DNA of 29,641 nucleotides from a bacterium (GTDB lineage: Bacteria > 4484-113 > JAGGVC01): the NCBI GenBank assembly GCA_039961635.1, contig JABRWB010000089.1:1-29641 (forward strand), written 5' to 3'. A model generated the notes under the pieces. The model saw only the letters and a program-made list of their open reading frames with translations, ran no database searches and had not been told where the DNA came from. Positions 21,697 through 29,343 of the stretch are shown piece by piece (the first letter of the stretch is position 1; each line of letters opens with the position of its first letter). The translations under genes were made by a program, and so were the position numbers.

Positions 21697-21998
21697 AAGG
21701 CAAAGGAGCATGGTGGCTCGTACTTCCGGGTATTTTGATTCTTGTCGCGGTAATCGCGGGAACAATGTACGCGGGAGGAGCCAAAAAACCCGCATCGAAT
21801 CCCGATTTCGGCTCTAAGATGGGAAGCTTCGCCGGCACGTTGAAGGTTTCCGGAAAGTACGCTTGCGTGGGCAACATGGAAACCGAGACGTATTATATGT
21901 GGGGCGATCCGAGGATCGAGCAAATTCCCGAAGACAAGCGCGTTTATTTCAGCACGGAAAAGGACGCGCGCGACGATTTCGGTTACAAGAAGGGGTGA
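21693..21998 (+). CDS. Small membrane-anchored protein with degenerate Ada-type metal-binding-like domain (paralogue 1)
   Basis: A 101-aa protein starting in the GTGA overlap with motB. One membrane helix (WWLVLPGILILVAVIAGTMY) is followed by an outer domain: SGKYACVGNMETETYYMWGD, then PRIEQIPEDKRVYFSTEKDA. This layout resembles the Ada-type Zn-binding module (VGN-x-x-S-x-x-YH-x-x-x-C, then I-x-x-x-N-R-V-x-F-x-S-x-E-E-A, GYRPCxxC), from memory. The ligands are gone: His is Tyr, the first Cys is Asp, and it ends at FGYKKG without the CxxC. It is clearly homologous to the next gene (shared VGNM, YY, DPR, QIP, DKRVYF, EK-x-AR). Position between motB and fliL suggests a stator accessory role. Confidence 0.8.
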   Translation: MKGKGAWWLVLPGILILVAVIAGTMYAGGAKKPASNPDFGSKMGSFAGTLKVSGKYACVGNMETETYYMWGDPRIEQIPEDKRVYFSTEKDARDDFGYKKG

Positions 21999-22028
21999 CG
22001 AAGTCGCTCCTGCTTGGAGGTGTTTTAA

Positions 22029-22343
22029 ATGGCCCGTAAAAAGGCGTCGGAGGTCGGCACCCTTGCGGGTATTTTGGTTTTGATTGCGGTGGCGGCCGTA
22101 ATTGCGGTGTTGTTCAACAGCTACACGCAGCCCGAATTCGGCGGCCAGATGGCCGAGTTTTCGGAAGGGCTGCAGACGGGAGCGGTCAACTTCCCGTACG
22201 TGGGAAACATGGATACCCAGGTTTATTACCGGAGCAGCGATCCCAGGGTGAAGCAGATTCCCCTGGACAAGCGCGTGTATTTCAAAAGCGAGAAGATCGC
22301 CCGCGTCGATTACGAGTACACGCCGGCTCCGGGAACGACCTGA
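22029..22343 (+). CDS. Small membrane-anchored protein with degenerate Ada-type metal-binding-like domain (paralogue 2)
   Basis: A 104-aa protein with a clear ATG and Shine-Dalgarno (TTGGAGGTG). One membrane helix (AGILVLIAVAAVIAVLF) and an outer domain, NFPYVGNMDTQVYYRSSDPR then VKQIPLDKRVYFKSEKIARV. It aligns end to end with the preceding protein over the last ~65 residues, so the pair arose by tandem duplication. It too lacks the His and Cys ligands of the presumed ancestral metal-binding module and ends PAPGTT. It follows its paralogue by 30 nt. The role is unknown; possible functions are binding MotB, FliL or the wall, or assisting stator assembly. Confidence 0.8.
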   Translation: MARKKASEVGTLAGILVLIAVAAVIAVLFNSYTQPEFGGQMAEFSEGLQTGAVNFPYVGNMDTQVYYRSSDPRVKQIPLDKRVYFKSEKIARVDYEYTPAPGTT

Positions 22344-22375
22344 TATGAGCGTAAATCCAAGGATGGAAAAAACTC

Positions 22376-23056
22376 ATGGCCAACGAACCTGAAGGCGGAA
22401 AGAAAAAGGGATTTTCCCTGCCGATGCCGGTGCTCATCGCGGCGGCAGTCGTGGTTACGCTCGCGCTGTCCGTCGGGCTGTCGTTTCTGGTGGTCAAAAA
22501 CGCTGCGCCGAAAATGCCTGCCGGCGCAGGCGACGAGGAAGCGGCAAATGACGGCGAAGAAGTGGAGGTCGAGCCGGTCATTACGATTTTCGACCTTCCA
22601 ACCTTCCGGGCGAACCTCGCCGGAGGAGGCTACATAAAGGCGACCATCTCGCTTGAACTGGCGGACCGCTCTGCGGCGCTGATGGCACTCGGCAAACAGC
22701 AAAAGCCGGCCGAAGGAAAGGAAGAAGCTCCGGCTGAAGGAGGCTCCCACGCCTCGGCGAAGCGCGTGGAGTACGCCGCTTATTCATCCGCAAAAGAAGC
22801 CCCCGCGGAGGCGGCGCCGGCCGAGCCTGCGGAGCCGCAGATCAGTCCGTTTGTCGAACATCTGACGATGTTCATGCCCAAGTACCAGGACAAGATAAAC
22901 GAAATTCTGCGGTCCAAAACGCTGGCCGAATTGTCCGAGCCGAAGGCCCAAGTTGAACTTGGAAAGGAGATAAAAAAGGAAATCAATCTAATGCTCGATC
23001 CGGAGCTGGGCCAAATTCAGAACGTGTACTTCAAGGAATTCGTAACCACCGGATAA
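22376..23056 (+). CDS. fliL: Flagellar basal-body protein FliL with Ala/Pro-rich insertion
   Basis: A 226-aa protein; FliL is usually ~150-180 aa. FliL rings surround MotB and support stator function under load. Here: a cytoplasmic tail, one membrane helix (MPVLIAAAVVVTLALSVGLS, ~17-40), an acidic linker, then the FliL fold in two parts. Part one is ITIFDLPTFRANLAGGGYIK with ATISLELADRSAALMALG. Part two is ISPFVEHLTMFMPKYQDKIN, EILRSKTLAELSEP, EIKKEINLMLDPELGQIQNV and YFKEFVTTG. Between them, at ~105-157, lies a low-complexity Ala/Pro/Glu-rich insertion with a KRVEYAAYSS core. The conserved SKT and YF-x-EFV motifs make the call firm. Its place after motAB fits its role. Confidence 0.9.
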   Translation: MANEPEGGKKKGFSLPMPVLIAAAVVVTLALSVGLSFLVVKNAAPKMPAGAGDEEAANDGEEVEVEPVITIFDLPTFRANLAGGGYIKATISLELADRSAALMALGKQQKPAEGKEEAPAEGGSHASAKRVEYAAYSSAKEAPAEAAPAEPAEPQISPFVEHLTMFMPKYQDKINEILRSKTLAELSEPKAQVELGKEIKKEINLMLDPELGQIQNVYFKEFVTTG

Positions 23057-23062
23057 TCAAAT

Positions 23063-24826
23063 ATGCTCAAGCGCCACTCCGTTCTTTATTTGCTTTTCTC
23101 CGTTGCGCTGTTGTCGTGCGGCGGTTCCGGCGGCCAGAAAACCGCGGATATTCGCATCAAACCGCCGGTGGACACGACGGGAGAAATCACCATTTCCACG
23201 GCGGACGGTGCGGCCAAAGTGTCGTTCGCATCGGACTTGTTTGCGACGGAAACCGAACTGAGGCTGTCGAACATACTTTCCGGATTGGCAAATTCCGGAT
23301 TTCCCGAAGGGCGAATCGCCGTCGCGGCGATTGAATTCAAGAAAATCGGCAAAGACCCGCCTGCGGATACCGGCGGTGACAACGCCGGAAGCGGAGAAGG
23401 CGGCGACGGCGGGGAAACCGGCGGCGGAGACGACGGCGGTTTGACCAAGTTCGAAGACGAAATCGGCGGCTCCGTCAATATAGAGATGTCAATTTCCGCG
23501 CAGCCCAAGTGGCCGGGGGGGGCTCAAGTAACGCTATACAAATGGAGCGACGATCTGGCCGAATGGCGGGACTCGGCGGTGAAGGCCGAGATAGGCGCGG
23601 AGGACGGCAAGGCGCGAGCCGCCATCACGCGGTTCGGCAGGTACGCCGTATTCAGTCCGCTGCCGGAGGAACTCCCCCCCCCTTCCGCCGGTACGCCAAA
23701 GACTCTTGCGGCAACCAAGCTTGCAGTCAAGCTGGTTTGGGACCGTCCTGCTTATCAACTGCTCGCGGGCTATAACGTTTATAGATCCGCGGAGGCGGAT
23801 TCCGGTTTCAACAAACTCAACTTGGAGCCGCTGACCGAGGAAAAATACATCGACCTGACCGCTGGGACGGGCACTATTTACTATCGTTTGTCTCTGGTGA
23901 GCACCGCCGGCCTTGAAGGGGAGAAAGGCCCCGCGCTGATGGTCGCAATCCCCGGCACGGATTTCTACGGAAAATTCGGATTTTCCGGCGGCGGCTCCGC
24001 GGAGCTGAAACAACCTGGAGATGTGCTGTTCGTTCCTACGGCCGGAACAATCGTAGTGACTGATGCCGCTCTGTCTCGATTGGTTCTTTATGACGAAAGC
24101 GGGAAGTTCGTGCGCGAGGTGCGTTCGCCCCCTTCGGCTTCGACGCGCATCACCGAACCGGTGGGATTGGGAATCACCGCCGATGGATCCAAAATTTACG
24201 TAACCGACAGGGCATTGAACCGCGTGTTCATCCTTTCATCCAATTTCGAGATTCTCGGTTCATTCGGGGGCGGAGGAACCGGCGCGGGTTTTCTTGACTC
24301 GCCTTCCGATTGCGCAATCCGAGCCGACGGCGTGGTTTTCGTTTCCGACAGCGGGAACGACCGAATCCAATATTTCACTCCTTCCGGTACATACCTGGGC
24401 GAGTTCGGAGCATCGGGATCCGGAAACGGCCAGTTCGACGATCCCGGCTACCTGATTTTCGATTCGACGGGAAAGCTCTACGTCGGCGACCGCGGCAATT
24501 CCAGAATTGCCGTGATTTCCGACAAACTCGAATTTGACAGCGCTTTTGATTTCTCGGACGCGGAGCAGCCCGCGGTCCCTCCATTGGAAATTCCCGCGGG
24601 ACTTGCGCTTGATTCCCGCGGCAACCTCTTTGTAGCGGACGCGGGGCGTTCACGCGTGCTGGCCGCGGATTCTGCGGGCAAGTTCGTGTTTCTTTTCGGA
24701 AGCTACGGAAAGGAAAACGGCAAATTCGGCGCGGCGAGCCCGCAGGGTTTGTCGTTCGATCCGACCACCGGGCTGCTTTATGCAAGCGATCCCGCAAACG
24801 GACGAATTCAGGTGTTCCAGCCGTAA
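23063..24826 (+). CDS. Lipoprotein with FN3-like domain and NHL beta-propeller
   Basis: A 587-aa protein. The signal peptide ends in a lipobox (VALLSC, lipidated C19). After a poorly conserved domain comes a Gly/Asp-rich linker (~110-130, GGDGGETGGGDDGG). A beta domain follows (QVTLYKWSDDLAEWRD, then ITRFGRYAVFSPLP), then a fibronectin type III-like domain (~215-300: VKLVWDRPAYQLLAGYNVYR). The last ~280 residues carry six NHL-type repeats (GNDRIQYFTPSGTYLGEFG; GNGQFDDPGYLIFDSTGKLY), a propeller used for binding. No start Shine-Dalgarno is visible, but it follows fliL by 6 nt and is probably coupled. NHL lipoproteins with a motor gene are unusual; a surface binding role is inferred. Confidence 0.88.
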   Translation: MLKRHSVLYLLFSVALLSCGGSGGQKTADIRIKPPVDTTGEITISTADGAAKVSFASDLFATETELRLSNILSGLANSGFPEGRIAVAAIEFKKIGKDPPADTGGDNAGSGEGGDGGETGGGDDGGLTKFEDEIGGSVNIEMSISAQPKWPGGAQVTLYKWSDDLAEWRDSAVKAEIGAEDGKARAAITRFGRYAVFSPLPEELPPPSAGTPKTLAATKLAVKLVWDRPAYQLLAGYNVYRSAEADSGFNKLNLEPLTEEKYIDLTAGTGTIYYRLSLVSTAGLEGEKGPALMVAIPGTDFYGKFGFSGGGSAELKQPGDVLFVPTAGTIVVTDAALSRLVLYDESGKFVREVRSPPSASTRITEPVGLGITADGSKIYVTDRALNRVFILSSNFEILGSFGGGGTGAGFLDSPSDCAIRADGVVFVSDSGNDRIQYFTPSGTYLGEFGASGSGNGQFDDPGYLIFDSTGKLYVGDRGNSRIAVISDKLEFDSAFDFSDAEQPAVPPLEIPAGLALDSRGNLFVADAGRSRVLAADSAGKFVFLFGSYGKENGKFGAASPQGLSFDPTTGLLYASDPANGRIQVFQP

Positions 24827-24859
24827 TCGGGATAGGATTTTTCAATCCGGGCGATTGAA

Positions 24860-26002
24860 ATGGATTTCATCACTCACGAGTTCGAGATTGCGCCGGAAAA
24901 CCTTCTGCCGGGAATGGTGATTTCCCGCGATCTCGTCCATCGCGGGACGACCTGGCTGCGCTTCAACACTGTTTTAAACGAAGAGCTTATAGAGCGCATT
25001 CGAAAGCTGGATCTGCCGCGGGTCAACGTTTATTTTCATGACTCCGACGTCGAGCTGTTCAAATCGCTTTTATACAAGCAGGACTCTACGCCGTCGCGGG
25101 AGGATCTTGAAAGCGGGATAATCGCGCTTCTTTCGACGGGCGGGCCGGACTGGGCGAGGCCTCGCAGCCTTTGCCGGGATCTTCAGGTCGCGGCAGTGGT
25201 TGAGGAAGTTTTGGGCCACGTTTACGAAATAATCACCCGATCGTCGTCCGCGTTCAACCTGCTTCTCGAATCCCGATTCTTCCGCCATCCCCATCTCAAT
25301 CACTGCCAGACGGCGGCCATTTATTCAGTAATAGTCGGCGTCGAAATGGATTTCAACCTGCCCGCGCTCATAGACCTGGGGATATGCGGTTTGTTCTACG
25401 ACATAGGCAAGCTGCGCGTGCCGCAGGAAATTCTCAACAAGCCGGGCAAACTCACGCAGCTCGAATACGCGCAGGTGAAAAAGCACTGCCACTTCGGGCG
25501 GCAGATGGCGTCGGAACTGGCGCGCAATTTCCCTTCGCTCGACCGCGTCGCGTTGGAGCACCACGAGAACTACTACGGGGGGGGGTACCCGCGCGACATC
25601 CGCGGCGACGACATCCATCCGTTCAGCCAGATCGTTTCGCTCGCGGACAAGTTCGCCGCGCAGCTCACGCCCAAGGAGTACAGAGACGCCTACCTGCCGG
25701 GCAAGGCATTCGAATCCGTACTTTCGCTCACCCGCAGCTCTGTTTCCCCGCAGGTTTTCAAGGCCTTCATGCAGAGCGTGATGGTTTATCCTCGCAATTC
25801 GTTCCTCCAGCTTTCCAGCGGCGCAATCGCTGTCGTCGTGGAAAGCTCGGCCAGCCGGCCGTTGCACCCCACCGTCGAGCTTGTCTATTCGGACACCGGC
25901 GAAGCGTTTGTCGGCGTTCGGCCCAGGCTCAATCTCGCCGAGCGCCCCGACCTTTCCGTGGTCAGCTTTTTCAGCATTTATATTCCAGAAAAGAGAGCCT
26001 GA
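24860..26002 (+). CDS. Degenerate HD-GYP domain protein (DUF3391-like N-terminus)
   Basis: A 380-aa cytoplasmic protein. The N-terminal ~75 residues (LLPGMVISRDLVHRGTTWLR and VLNEELIERIRKLDLPRVNV) resemble the DUF3391-type module that often precedes HD-GYP domains. The HD-GYP part is recognisable, but key ligands differ: the HD motif reads Y180-D181 (GLFYDIGKLRVP) where His is expected, and HHExxDGxGYP reads HHENYYGGGYP at 234-244 with Tyr for Asp. The rest of the fold is kept (LNKPGKLTQLEYAQVKKH; QIVSLADKFAAQL). A C-terminal ~80-residue extension is beta-rich (AIAVVVESSASRPLHPTVEL). Weak or absent phosphodiesterase activity is likely, so a c-di-GMP-binding or scaffold role for the stator cluster is inferred. 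It follows the lipoprotein gene by 33 nt. Confidence 0.88.
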   Translation: MDFITHEFEIAPENLLPGMVISRDLVHRGTTWLRFNTVLNEELIERIRKLDLPRVNVYFHDSDVELFKSLLYKQDSTPSREDLESGIIALLSTGGPDWARPRSLCRDLQVAAVVEEVLGHVYEIITRSSSAFNLLLESRFFRHPHLNHCQTAAIYSVIVGVEMDFNLPALIDLGICGLFYDIGKLRVPQEILNKPGKLTQLEYAQVKKHCHFGRQMASELARNFPSLDRVALEHHENYYGGGYPRDIRGDDIHPFSQIVSLADKFAAQLTPKEYRDAYLPGKAFESVLSLTRSSVSPQVFKAFMQSVMVYPRNSFLQLSSGAIAVVVESSASRPLHPTVELVYSDTGEAFVGVRPRLNLAERPDLSVVSFFSIYIPEKRA

Positions 26003-26119
26003 ATAAAGGCGGCTGCTTTGTCCGCGAAATTCTCTATTAGCGCGAAATCAAACAAGTATTACGATTCCGGCATTACCGCCCCCGATTCCGGAGTTTTCTC
26101 CCGAAAGGCGTTTCTTCCG

Positions 26120-26148
26120 TTGCGAAAACGCCGAAAAAAGGGTAATAT
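26120..26148 (+). promoter_or_regulatory. Promoter of the repeat lipoprotein gene
   Basis: -35 TTGCGA, a 17-nt spacer, then -10 TAATAT. The predicted start is near 26155, giving a structured leader of about 85 nt before the Shine-Dalgarno and ATG. Confidence 0.6.
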
Positions 26149-26155
26149 CTTGTAT

Positions 26156-26195
26156 CCCGTGTTTCGCGGGAGCGGCTGCAAAGCCGGGGGGCAGC
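26156..26195 (+). promoter_or_regulatory. Structured 5' leader with two mutually exclusive hairpins
   Basis: CCCG/CGGG forms a first stem (26156-26170). CGGCT-GCAA-AGCCG forms a second, GNRA-looped stem (26173-26186). GCTGC (26175-26179) can instead pair with GCAGC (26191-26195), which would break the second stem. This is a switch-like layout, but no known riboswitch consensus is met. Confidence 0.35.
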
Positions 26196-26239
26196 ATTCC
26201 TTAGCTTTTACATTCCGTTGAGCTTCAAGGAGTATCGAA

Positions 26240-29170
26240 ATGCAGGTATTTATATCCAGACTGAAATTGTCCCTGTTTGTCGCGTTCGCATCGTTCCTGT
26301 TGATCGGCCTTGCCGCGTGCGGCGGAGGCGGCGGTAGTTCCATCGGAACTCCCAATCCGCCCGCGCCGGGTTCCGGTGATCAGATGAACAACGATCCGGC
26401 GGGCGAGTTGCCAGTCATCGAGCTTCTGCCTCCCGGCACCGCGCTTTCTCCCGGCGACGTCGCGGGAGTGATCAAGGATGCGCTCGGCACGCCGCTGGAG
26501 GACGTCGAGGTGGCGCTGGACGACCAGCCGATATCGGCAATGACAGACAGCCAGGGCGTGTTCCTGATCCAGGATGTTGCCCCGGGTTCGCACGAGCTGC
26601 ACTTCGGCAAGGACGGCCACGTATTCTTCACGACGTCGATTGACGTTGACGGCGACACTCCGGTCAACCTGGCCTTCAGCTCGTCCGACGCAAGGCTTGC
26701 GTCGCAGGATTCGCCCGATTTCGCCAGGATGCACGGCCGCGTCTTCGTGGCCGGCACCGACGAGCCGGTTCCGGGCGCCTGGGTGATTGTGTTCGATATG
26801 GACGGGTTTTTCCGGGCGACGCAGTCGGGCGACCTTGGCGGTTACGAGTTCGACCGGCTTCCTCCGGGTCACAAGTTCGTCCTCGGCTTCAAGCGCGGCT
26901 TCCAGGTATTCTTCGGCGAAGTCGAGCTGGAAGCCGGCGGCAACCGCGAATTCAACATTCCTTTACACCGCATCAACGTGGGGAACGTCGAAGGCCGCGT
27001 GACAAGCACCAACGGCGAGGCCATAGGCCATGCGGCGGTTTTCCTTCTTTCCTACCGCGGCGACGACTACGGTCCGAGGTTCCAGACATACACGAACGAC
27101 AACGGCTTTTATCGTTTTGTTGAAGTTCCCGCCGGCCCGGCGGACATGCTTGCGGCGCACCCGAGATTCCACCCCGGCTCTGCTTTCGTCGAGGTAATCG
27201 CGAACGACACCATCGAGCGGAATTTCGTACTCGAACCCAAGGACGGGCAAAGCGGCCAGCACGTGATCCTTGAAGGCCTTGTCAAGAACGGCGAAGGCCA
27301 CCCGATAGCGGGCGCGCACATCCGCCTTACTGACGAAGCCGGGCATGTTTGGGAAACGATGTCGGGCGAGAAGGGCGGCTTCCGGTTCGAGCTGCCTCAC
27401 ACGGGCGGATACTGGATTCGCGTGGCAAAGGACGGCTACCGCGTTTTCGAGGGCGACCTCAACCTGCACGAAGGCGTAAACGAAATCACGGTTACGCTTT
27501 TCGCAAACGAGCCGGGAGGATTCGGCTCGCTTTCGGGCTCGGTTCATTACCGCGGCGAGGACGGCGGCGAGCCGCCCGCGGTTGAGGCTCACCTTGTTGT
27601 TTTCGGCGCCAACAACGATGAAGTATTAGGCGAAACCTGGACAAACCAGGAAGGCGAGTATGCATTCCATGAGATTCCCGCTGGCGTCTACCACGTTCGT
27701 TGCGAGTTCGGCGAATTCGATCCGCTGACCGCGGAAGTCGAAATCCGCGCCGGCCAGAAAACGATCAAGAACTTCTTCTTCGAGCGCGAGCAGCACGGCG
27801 AATTCGCGTCGCTCTGGGCGGTCGTCCGCGACCAGCACGGCGAGCCGATCGCCGAGGCGTTTGTCAAGGTATTCAGAAACAATCTCGAAGGCGAGGTCGT
27901 TCGCAGCGGCTACACGAACGGCGACGGCGTGATTCACTTCGAGGAAGTTCCTGCTCCCGGCACGTACGCCGTCAAGGCGTTCAAATGGGAGCGGCACAGC
28001 AACGTCGAAACCGTCCAGCTCGCGCCGGGCGACGACAAGGAAGTTCACCTGACCATCGAGCGTCCCGCCGAGCAGGGCTGGGCGTCGCTGTTCGTAATCG
28101 TGCGCGACCAGTTCGGCAACCCGGTTCCGGAAGCGCTTGTAAAGCTGTGGAAGGTCAATTACGAGCAGCCCTTCCGCAGCGGCTACACGAACGGCGACGG
28201 CGTTATTCACTTCGTCGAGCTTCCCGCGCCTCAAGGCTACTATGCCAAAGCGTTCAAGTGGGAGCGCCAGAGCAACCTTGAAGACATCTTCCTCGAACCC
28301 GGCGAAGAAGGCGAGCTGCATCTCGTTATCGAAGCGCCGCAGGGCGGCGGGCCGGGCTGGATCTTCGGCCACGTGTACGACGACCATTCCCGCGAGCCCA
28401 TCGCGGGCGCGACGGTCGTGCTTTTCCATAACGAGCAGGCGATTGCCGACACGACCACCGGCGAGGCCGGCGGCTACGAATTCGGCGATCTTGAGCCCGG
28501 TTTCTACGCCCTCAAGTTCATGAAGGACGGCTACGAAACCAGGTGGATTTACGAAAATCAGGTGTTCGCGGGCGAAGGCACGGAGGTTGACGCGTACCTT
28601 GTACCGCTGGGCGGCGGCGGCGACAACGGCTGGATTTTCGGACATGTATATGACGAATCCACCGAGCAGCCGATTTCCGATGCTCACGTGAAGGTGTTCA
28701 GCGGCGATCTGCTTGTCGCGGAAACCTACACGGGCGACCTGGGCGGCTACGAGTTCGACGCCGTGTTCGAGCCGGGCTTTTACCACATGAAGTTCTTCAA
28801 GGAAGGCTACGAGCTTGAGGAGATCTTCGAAATCCAGGTATTCGCGGGCGAGGGCACCGAAGTCAACGCGTTTCTGACGCCGACGGGCGGCGGCAACGAC
28901 TTCGCAAGGTTGTACGGCCACGTATACAACGGCGAGGAGCAGCCGCTGATCGGCGCATGGGTCAAGCTGGGATTCTACGAGGGAGAGGAATTCGTCCCCG
29001 TTTACGCGGCGCAGACCGGCCAGGAAGGCTATTACGTGATCGAGGAGATCGAGCCGGGCGCGTACGCGGTGCTCGTGTTTGCGGAGGGCTACCAGCCGTT
29101 CCACGGCGAGCAGGGCTTCGAGCCGGGCGACAACATCTTCCGCAACTTCGTCCTGTACGGAGTCGACTAG
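26240..29170 (+). CDS. Lipoprotein with ten tandem carboxypeptidase-regulatory-like (CarboxypepD_reg/CnaB-like) domains
   Basis: A 976-aa lipoprotein: signal peptide ending LAAC with lipidated C27, then a Gly/Ser/Pro linker. About ten beta-sandwich repeats of 65-100 residues follow, each with a G-x-V start, a P-[IV]-x-x-A-x-V strand, T-x-x-x-G-x-Y/F-x-F and P-G-x-Y turns (e.g. GHVYDDHSREPIAGATVVLF; TTGEAGGYEFGDLEPGFYAL). Repeats 6-7 (both with RSGYTNGDGVIHF) and 8-9 (both with QVFAGEGTEV) are near-duplicates. Such domains form stalks or bind glycans on the cell surface; no enzyme domain is present. The ATG has an AAGGAG site and its own promoter. A strong terminator follows ~65 nt after the stop. 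Confidence 0.92.
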   Translation: MQVFISRLKLSLFVAFASFLLIGLAACGGGGGSSIGTPNPPAPGSGDQMNNDPAGELPVIELLPPGTALSPGDVAGVIKDALGTPLEDVEVALDDQPISAMTDSQGVFLIQDVAPGSHELHFGKDGHVFFTTSIDVDGDTPVNLAFSSSDARLASQDSPDFARMHGRVFVAGTDEPVPGAWVIVFDMDGFFRATQSGDLGGYEFDRLPPGHKFVLGFKRGFQVFFGEVELEAGGNREFNIPLHRINVGNVEGRVTSTNGEAIGHAAVFLLSYRGDDYGPRFQTYTNDNGFYRFVEVPAGPADMLAAHPRFHPGSAFVEVIANDTIERNFVLEPKDGQSGQHVILEGLVKNGEGHPIAGAHIRLTDEAGHVWETMSGEKGGFRFELPHTGGYWIRVAKDGYRVFEGDLNLHEGVNEITVTLFANEPGGFGSLSGSVHYRGEDGGEPPAVEAHLVVFGANNDEVLGETWTNQEGEYAFHEIPAGVYHVRCEFGEFDPLTAEVEIRAGQKTIKNFFFEREQHGEFASLWAVVRDQHGEPIAEAFVKVFRNNLEGEVVRSGYTNGDGVIHFEEVPAPGTYAVKAFKWERHSNVETVQLAPGDDKEVHLTIERPAEQGWASLFVIVRDQFGNPVPEALVKLWKVNYEQPFRSGYTNGDGVIHFVELPAPQGYYAKAFKWERQSNLEDIFLEPGEEGELHLVIEAPQGGGPGWIFGHVYDDHSREPIAGATVVLFHNEQAIADTTTGEAGGYEFGDLEPGFYALKFMKDGYETRWIYENQVFAGEGTEVDAYLVPLGGGGDNGWIFGHVYDESTEQPISDAHVKVFSGDLLVAETYTGDLGGYEFDAVFEPGFYHMKFFKEGYELEEIFEIQVFAGEGTEVNAFLTPTGGGNDFARLYGHVYNGEEQPLIGAWVKLGFYEGEEFVPVYAAQTGQEGYYVIEEIEPGAYAVLVFAEGYQPFHGEQGFEPGDNIFRNFVLYGVD

Positions 29171-29187
29171 CGGAATAATCCACGAAG

Positions 29188-29205
29188 CGCGGCCTTCAGG
29201 CCGCG
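29188..29205. repeat. Palindromic intergenic element, copy B
   Basis: CGCGGCCTTCAGGCCGCG, the exact reverse complement of the palindrome at 2608-2625. With flanks, 23 nt match. It sits between the lipoprotein stop and its terminator. Confidence 0.75.
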
Positions 29206-29232
29206 TGATTTGAAGAGCTGCGAAGTTAAACT

Positions 29233-29260
29233 AAGGCCCCGGGCGACCGGGGCCTTTTTT
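29233..29260 (+). terminator. Strong intrinsic terminator of the repeat lipoprotein gene
   Basis: GGCCCCGG, a GCGA loop, CCGGGGCC, then TTTTTT. The perfect 8-bp stem followed directly by six T makes this the best rho-independent terminator in the window. An AA before the stem can pair with the T-run. Confidence 0.92.
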
Positions 29261-29308
29261 CGACGCGCTTTTGTGGCAACCCCGATTTTTTTTATCGGAG
29301 TTAGTCCT

Positions 29309-29337
29309 TTGGCAAAGGCGATTGATTCCGGTATAAT
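29309..29337 (+). promoter_or_regulatory. Near-consensus sigma-70 promoter of a leaderless ORF
   Basis: -35 TTGGCA, a 17-nt spacer, -10 TATAAT. A GTG lies exactly 6 nt after the -10, as at mutS, rodA and the DUF5665 gene. It directly follows the terminator, marking a new transcription unit. Confidence 0.8.
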
Positions 29338-29343
29338 GCCGCC

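Noticed and set aside
21892-21897. A TATAAT on the minus strand
   Set aside because: It lies inside a coding sequence (codons for Tyr-Tyr-Met) with no suitable start codon or gene downstream on that strand.
26156-26195. A c-di-GMP-I (GEMM) riboswitch
   Set aside because: GCAAAGCC is present but the paired GGCAAAC segment and tetraloop-receptor layout are missing; kept only as a structured leader.
27626-29104. Very long open frame (492 codons) on the minus strand inside the repeat lipoprotein gene
   Set aside because: The plus-strand frame has a lipobox, repeat domains, a ribosome site, a promoter and a terminator. The minus frame is open because GC-rich third positions avoid stops, and its product is repetitive mirror sequence.
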